DNA of 5,799 bases from Bacillota bacterium (GTDB lineage Bacteria > Bacillota > Clostridia > Peptostreptococcales > Anaerovoracaceae). The DNA lies in the NCBI GenBank assembly GCA_021443825.1, contig JABUTE010000136.1:1-5799 (forward strand). Direction: 5' to 3'. Position 1 is the first letter of the stretch. Every line of letters begins with the position of its first letter. Made by a program: the position numbers and the translations under genes. Under the pieces are notes generated by a model. That model ran no database searches. It had not been told where the DNA came from and saw nothing but the letters and a program-made list of their open reading frames with translations. This document shows, one piece after another, positions 2,918 to 5,799 of this stretch.

Positions 2918-5799
2918 TTATTTGTAATTGACCGTCAGGGTCGCATTCTCTCCGTATCTGGTAAACATGGTCTTTCCGTCAAAGCGGGTGATCTTCCATC
3001 CCGCATCCGGGGTTTGGGCATCGCCCTTTACGATCACCTGCATCATGCCGCTGCCTTTGAAGCGGATGATGGCGCGGGTCTCGTGGGCCTCGATCTCGGC
3101 CGCCATATTGACACGCCAAAGCCGGCTCTCCTCTGCAGACACCTTATAGACGGTGGCAGCCTTGTCAAGGCTCATGACGATGGCATTGCCGTCTCGCTCC
3201 CACATGCAGGCATCGCTGGAAAATTCCGAAGCATCCAGATACTCGGCAAATACCATGCGCACGCCCAAAGAACCGGCGATCTCCTCGTCGTACAGCTTGT
3301 AGTCGGTATCCTTAACAAGCGAAGCAACGGTCAGACCGTCTCCCAAAAGTGCGCCCTCTGCCGTCGCCGTCTGGTGGATCACGGCTGCCGAGGTCTTCAT
3401 CATCTGATCTTCCGATACAAAATTATAGCCGTTGTTTCTGCGGAAGCTTTCGGCGCCCTCCAGCATGGTGCGGGCGCCCGTATCGGTCTGATAACAGAAC
3501 TCGCAGTGATAGAACAGACACATGGGCATGCGGTATTTGGCCGACACGGCAGACATTTCCGCCGGGGTATACAACAGCACGGAGTTATTCTGCACCAGCA
3601 GCGTCTCCTCGCCGTTGACATCCAAAAAGAAGGGCAGCGACAGGGCGTTTTCCTTCGCATATTGAGGCGGCGTGGTAAAGCCCTGGGAAGGAGCAAAGCC
3701 CGAGTTCCATAAAAGCCCTGCGTTCCAGGCAGCCATCAGCGACTGGGTCTCGCCCAGGCTGCTGGTATACCAGGTATGCTGGTTGACGCCGACGCCGTCG
3801 GTATTCATGCCGTAGATCTGGCTGAGGGCCTGCTTATGTGCCTCCAGTTCCTTTTGCTCCCGCTGGGCGGAAGAGCCCTGGGTGGTATAAAAATGAAGCC
3901 CCAGGTAGTAATGATTTGCCTGCGCGTAGCGGATCTGCTCCTGCAGCTGAGTGCGGCAGGGATAGAAGGGGCTGTCTACCGGATAGGCAAGACCGTATTC
4001 CATGGAACCGACCAGAAGATCCTCCGCCCGGTCACCGTTAAGATCAAGCACCAGCGGGCAGGCGTAGTTGCCGAATTTGATGTTGGTATTGCCCTTATAA
4101 TTCAGCTCGCTGCAGGTGATGAACGAGTCGAAGGCAAAGCCGTTTGCCTGCTGCAAAAGCACGGCGATGTAGCCCTGATAGGTGCCGCAGACCAGATCTG
4201 TTTTGCCGTCGCCGTTCCAGTCGCAGGGGCAGACAGCCAGCCATTTGCCCAGCTGCGCATTGCTGCATACGCCGGAGATGTCCAGGCTTTCGGCGCTGCG
4301 GCTGTCGATGCGGCGCGCCAGGAAATGCATATCCGGATCATCCGTTCTTGCATAGAAGATGATCAGCCGGCTGCTGTCGGAGCCGACGATGAGATCCTTC
4401 TTTCCGTCGCCGTTCATATCCTCGCAGCGCACGTTGACCTGACCGGTGATGCCGGTGCTGCACCACTTTTCGAAGGGATAAAAGCTTCCGGCCGTATTGG
4501 CCTTCGCCCAGTACAGATTGCCGTCTTCCGCGCCGCTGATCAGATCCAGCAGGCCGTCGCCGTTGACATCGGCGTATTCGGGAGAGGAATAGCCGGGCAC
4601 GGAAAGGGGCTGGCCTGAAAGATCCTTCATCAGCTGCGCTGCTTCGGTCTGGAACTTACCTTCCAGATAGCCCTTTCCCTGATAATAATACAGCTTGCCG
4701 TCGCGGCTTCCGCAGATCAGATCGGTCAGGGTATCCCGGTTGAGATCGCAGGCCAGGGGATAGGCCATGCTCTTGTGCACCAGATCGTCGGCAAAATAGC
4801 TAGTCTCATCGATGTCGCTGGCCTGCTTGATCCATTTGCCGCCGGCAGCCACATGGGAGCCGGAGGAATAGGCGCTTTCCGTATAGTCGAACTCATAGGA
4901 ATGGCCCTTGCTGCTCCGGTTCAGCAGATAGCTGACGCTTTCGGCCTTTAAGAACCACTGGTAGCTGCTTCTGGTAATGGTAAAGCCGGGCACCTGGTCG
5001 TATTCCTTTGCCAGCTCGCTGAAGATCTTGATGCCGCCGTTCTCGATGCCGGTAATCTCTTCAAAATGAAGCTCCCAGCTCATGGAGGGCGCGCCGTAGA
5101 AGCCGTAGACCTTTTCCAAAGCAAAGCCGTATTTCTGCTTGGAGACATATTCGGCAAAGCCGTTGTAAAACAGCATGTTGAAGCTGGCCGTGGTGTTGGA
5201 GAAGCGCTCGGGGGCATTGTCTTCTGTTGTCATGGTCAGGCTACAGGGGCTGTAGCCGTTGGGCAGCAGCGGATTGGTAAACAGCACATGGCCTTCGCCG
5301 TAATCGGCAAGGGCATAGATAGCCGCCTCATCGCCTGCGGTCAAAAGGGCGCGGGCGCTTCCGCCCTTCAGCGCGTAGCCGTAATCGCGGGCAGCGAGCG
5401 CGGCGTAGTCGTCAAAGCCCTGATAAAGACCGGCAAAATCGGTGACCAGCGCAGCAAGGGCATTCAGATCGGCCCCCTGCTCCACAGGGGTCAGGCTGTC
5501 AGGACAGCCTGCGATCTTTTCGAATTCGCCGCCGCCGAAAAATTCGGCAGGAAACACGTCGCACAGGCTGTTGGCTGCCATGGCGTAGCCGCCCTGCGCC
5601 ACGTAGTCCGTCACCAGGCTTCGGGCCTGGGCAGCGCCTGCGTTTGCGAGGCTTTCTTCCAGATAGAGCAGATCGTAACCATCAAGGCTTTTCGTTTTCG
5701 ACAGGTCGACCAGGTCGACGGTAAAGCCCAGCAGGCCCGGCTGGCTTAAGGTGATATAGCTTTCGGGACGGCCGGTCTCGCCGAAGCAGACCACCGCTG
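2918..5799 (-). CDS. Large FG-GAP/VCBS-repeat protein, N-terminus outside window; possible polysaccharide-modifying enzyme
   Basis: The frame is open to the right edge. The first possible start inside the window (GTG at 5794) is preceded in frame by GCG and has no visible ribosome binding site, so the gene almost certainly begins further right. Numbering from that GTG, 958 residues are seen. Residues 1-110 look like an alpha/beta region (D-L-L-Y-L-E-E, Y-V-A-Q-G-G-Y) resembling glutamine-amidotransferase-like folds. Residues about 235-300 hold S-W-E-L-H-F-E-E-I-T-G with the conserved-looking acids and H243. Five FG-GAP/VCBS repeats follow, starting at 350, 409, 459, 525 and 584, each D-x-N-x-D-x-x-x-D-L, the calcium-binding loop of beta-propeller blades. 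After them come G-L-H-F-Y-T at 632-637, V-N-Q-H-T-W-Y at 670-676 and a beta-rich tail from about 850. FG-GAP repeats are typical of secreted or surface proteins, so an extracytoplasmic site is likely, but the signal peptide would lie outside the window. The His/acid clusters flanking the propeller suggest a NodB-like deacetylase or similar enzyme with the propeller inserted. That is inference, and the function is unknown. A ProX gene follows after four bases. Confidence 0.8.
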   Translation of the reverse strand, partial: AVVCFGETGRPESYITLSQPGLLGFTVDLVDLSKTKSLDGYDLLYLEESLANAGAAQARSLVTDYVAQGGYAMAANSLCDVFPAEFFGGGEFEKIAGCPDSLTPVEQGADLNALAALVTDFAGLYQGFDDYAALAARDYGYALKGGSARALLTAGDEAAIYALADYGEGHVLFTNPLLPNGYSPCSLTMTTEDNAPERFSNTTASFNMLFYNGFAEYVSKQKYGFALEKVYGFYGAPSMSWELHFEEITGIENGGIKIFSELAKEYDQVPGFTITRSSYQWFLKAESVSYLLNRSSKGHSYEFDYTESAYSSGSHVAAGGKWIKQASDIDETSYFADDLVHKSMAYPLACDLNRDTLTDLICGSRDGKLYYYQGKGYLEGKFQTEAAQLMKDLSGQPLSVPGYSSPEYADVNGDGLLDLISGAEDGNLYWAKANTAGSFYPFEKWCSTGITGQVNVRCEDMNGDGKKDLIVGSDSSRLIIFYARTDDPDMHFLARRIDSRSAESLDISGVCSNAQLGKWLAVCPCDWNGDGKTDLVCGTYQGYIAVLLQQANGFAFDSFITCSELNYKGNTNIKFGNYACPLVLDLNGDRAEDLLVGSMEYGLAYPVDSPFYPCRTQLQEQIRYAQANHYYLGLHFYTTQGSSAQREQKELEAHKQALSQIYGMNTDGVGVNQHTWYTSSLGETQSLMAAWNAGLLWNSGFAPSQGFTTPPQYAKENALSLPFFLDVNGEETLLVQNNSVLLYTPAEMSAVSAKYRMPMCLFYHCEFCYQTDTGARTMLEGAESFRRNNGYNFVSEDQMMKTSAAVIHQTATAEGALLGDGLTVASLVKDTDYKLYDEEIAGSLGVRMVFAEYLDASEFSSDACMWERDGNAIVMSLDKAATVYKVSAEESRLWRVNMAAEIEAHETRAIIRFKGSGMMQVIVKGDAQTPDAGWKITRFDGKTMFTRYGENATLTVNYK
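4019..4747 (-). repeat. Five tandem FG-GAP/VCBS calcium-loop repeats in the large protein
   Basis: At protein level the loops are D-L-N-R-D-T-L-T-D (from 4747), D-V-N-G-D-G-L-L-D (4570), D-M-N-G-D-G-K-K-D (4420), D-W-N-G-D-G-K-T-D (4222) and D-L-N-G-D-R-A-E-D (4045). Each is followed by L-[IVL]-x-G and then usually a short G-x-[LI] strand. Spacing is 59, 50, 66 and 59 residues, normal for propeller blades. The first loop has R for G and the last has R-A for the second glycine region, so the end blades are the most diverged. The DNA is not closely repeated, so these are old repeats. Confidence 0.85.

Noticed and set aside
3014..5749. Long rightward open frames of 232, 280 and 227 codons opposite the large repeat gene (3014-3712, 3776-4618, 5066-5749).
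   Set aside because: They are the reverse-complement shadow of a GC-rich gene with few TTA/CTA/TCA codons. No start signals or recognisable domains; the minus-strand protein has clear FG-GAP repeats.
5792..5794. GTG at 5794 as the true start of the large repeat protein.
   Set aside because: It is five bases from the window edge, the frame remains open before it, and V-V-C-F-G-E reads as an internal beta strand. A secreted protein would also need a signal peptide, which is absent here.

Overview
The window looks like chromosome of a fairly GC-rich Bacillota (Firmicutes), most likely a clostridial relative. This is inferred from AGGAGG-type ribosome binding sites, TATAAT-type promoters, a MinD-type ATPase, and a Maf / ProX / VCBS-repeat gene content. 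No taxonomic marker is present, so the assignment is an inference. Hand counts give about 63-67% G+C on sampled lines inside the main genes and about 33-42% in the stretch from about 1900 to 2430.

Left part (1-1900): the 5' end of a maf-type nucleotide pyrophosphatase gene runs leftward off the window. It is divergent from a rightward two-gene operon encoding a MinD-like ATPase that lacks the usual C-terminal membrane-targeting tail and an 8-TM TSUP (TauE/SafE-type) anion permease. The divergent spacer holds a very good promoter for maf, two candidate promoters for the operon, and a perfect 12-bp palindrome. The hexamer TTGCAA is its own reverse complement and could serve as the -35 element in both directions. 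The operon ends at a strong hairpin that also works, on paper, as the terminator of the convergent gene to its right.

Middle part (1900-2433): an AT-richer segment with a leftward 81-codon gene for a small two-TM protein ending in a four-cysteine zinc ribbon. Upstream of it is a stop-free leftward stretch of about 70 codons with no credible start, probably the 3' remnant of a decayed gene.

Right part (2434-5799): a leftward pair. First comes a very large gene, cut by the right window edge, with five FG-GAP/VCBS calcium-binding repeats in the middle and unassigned regions on both sides. Four bases after it comes a ProX/YbaK-type trans-editing deacylase for mischarged tRNA(Pro). The two have no obvious shared function.

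The items most worth following up are the large propeller-containing protein, the tail-less MinD paralogue linked to a TSUP permease, and the compact divergent control region. I see no CRISPR array, transposase, tRNA or rRNA in the window.
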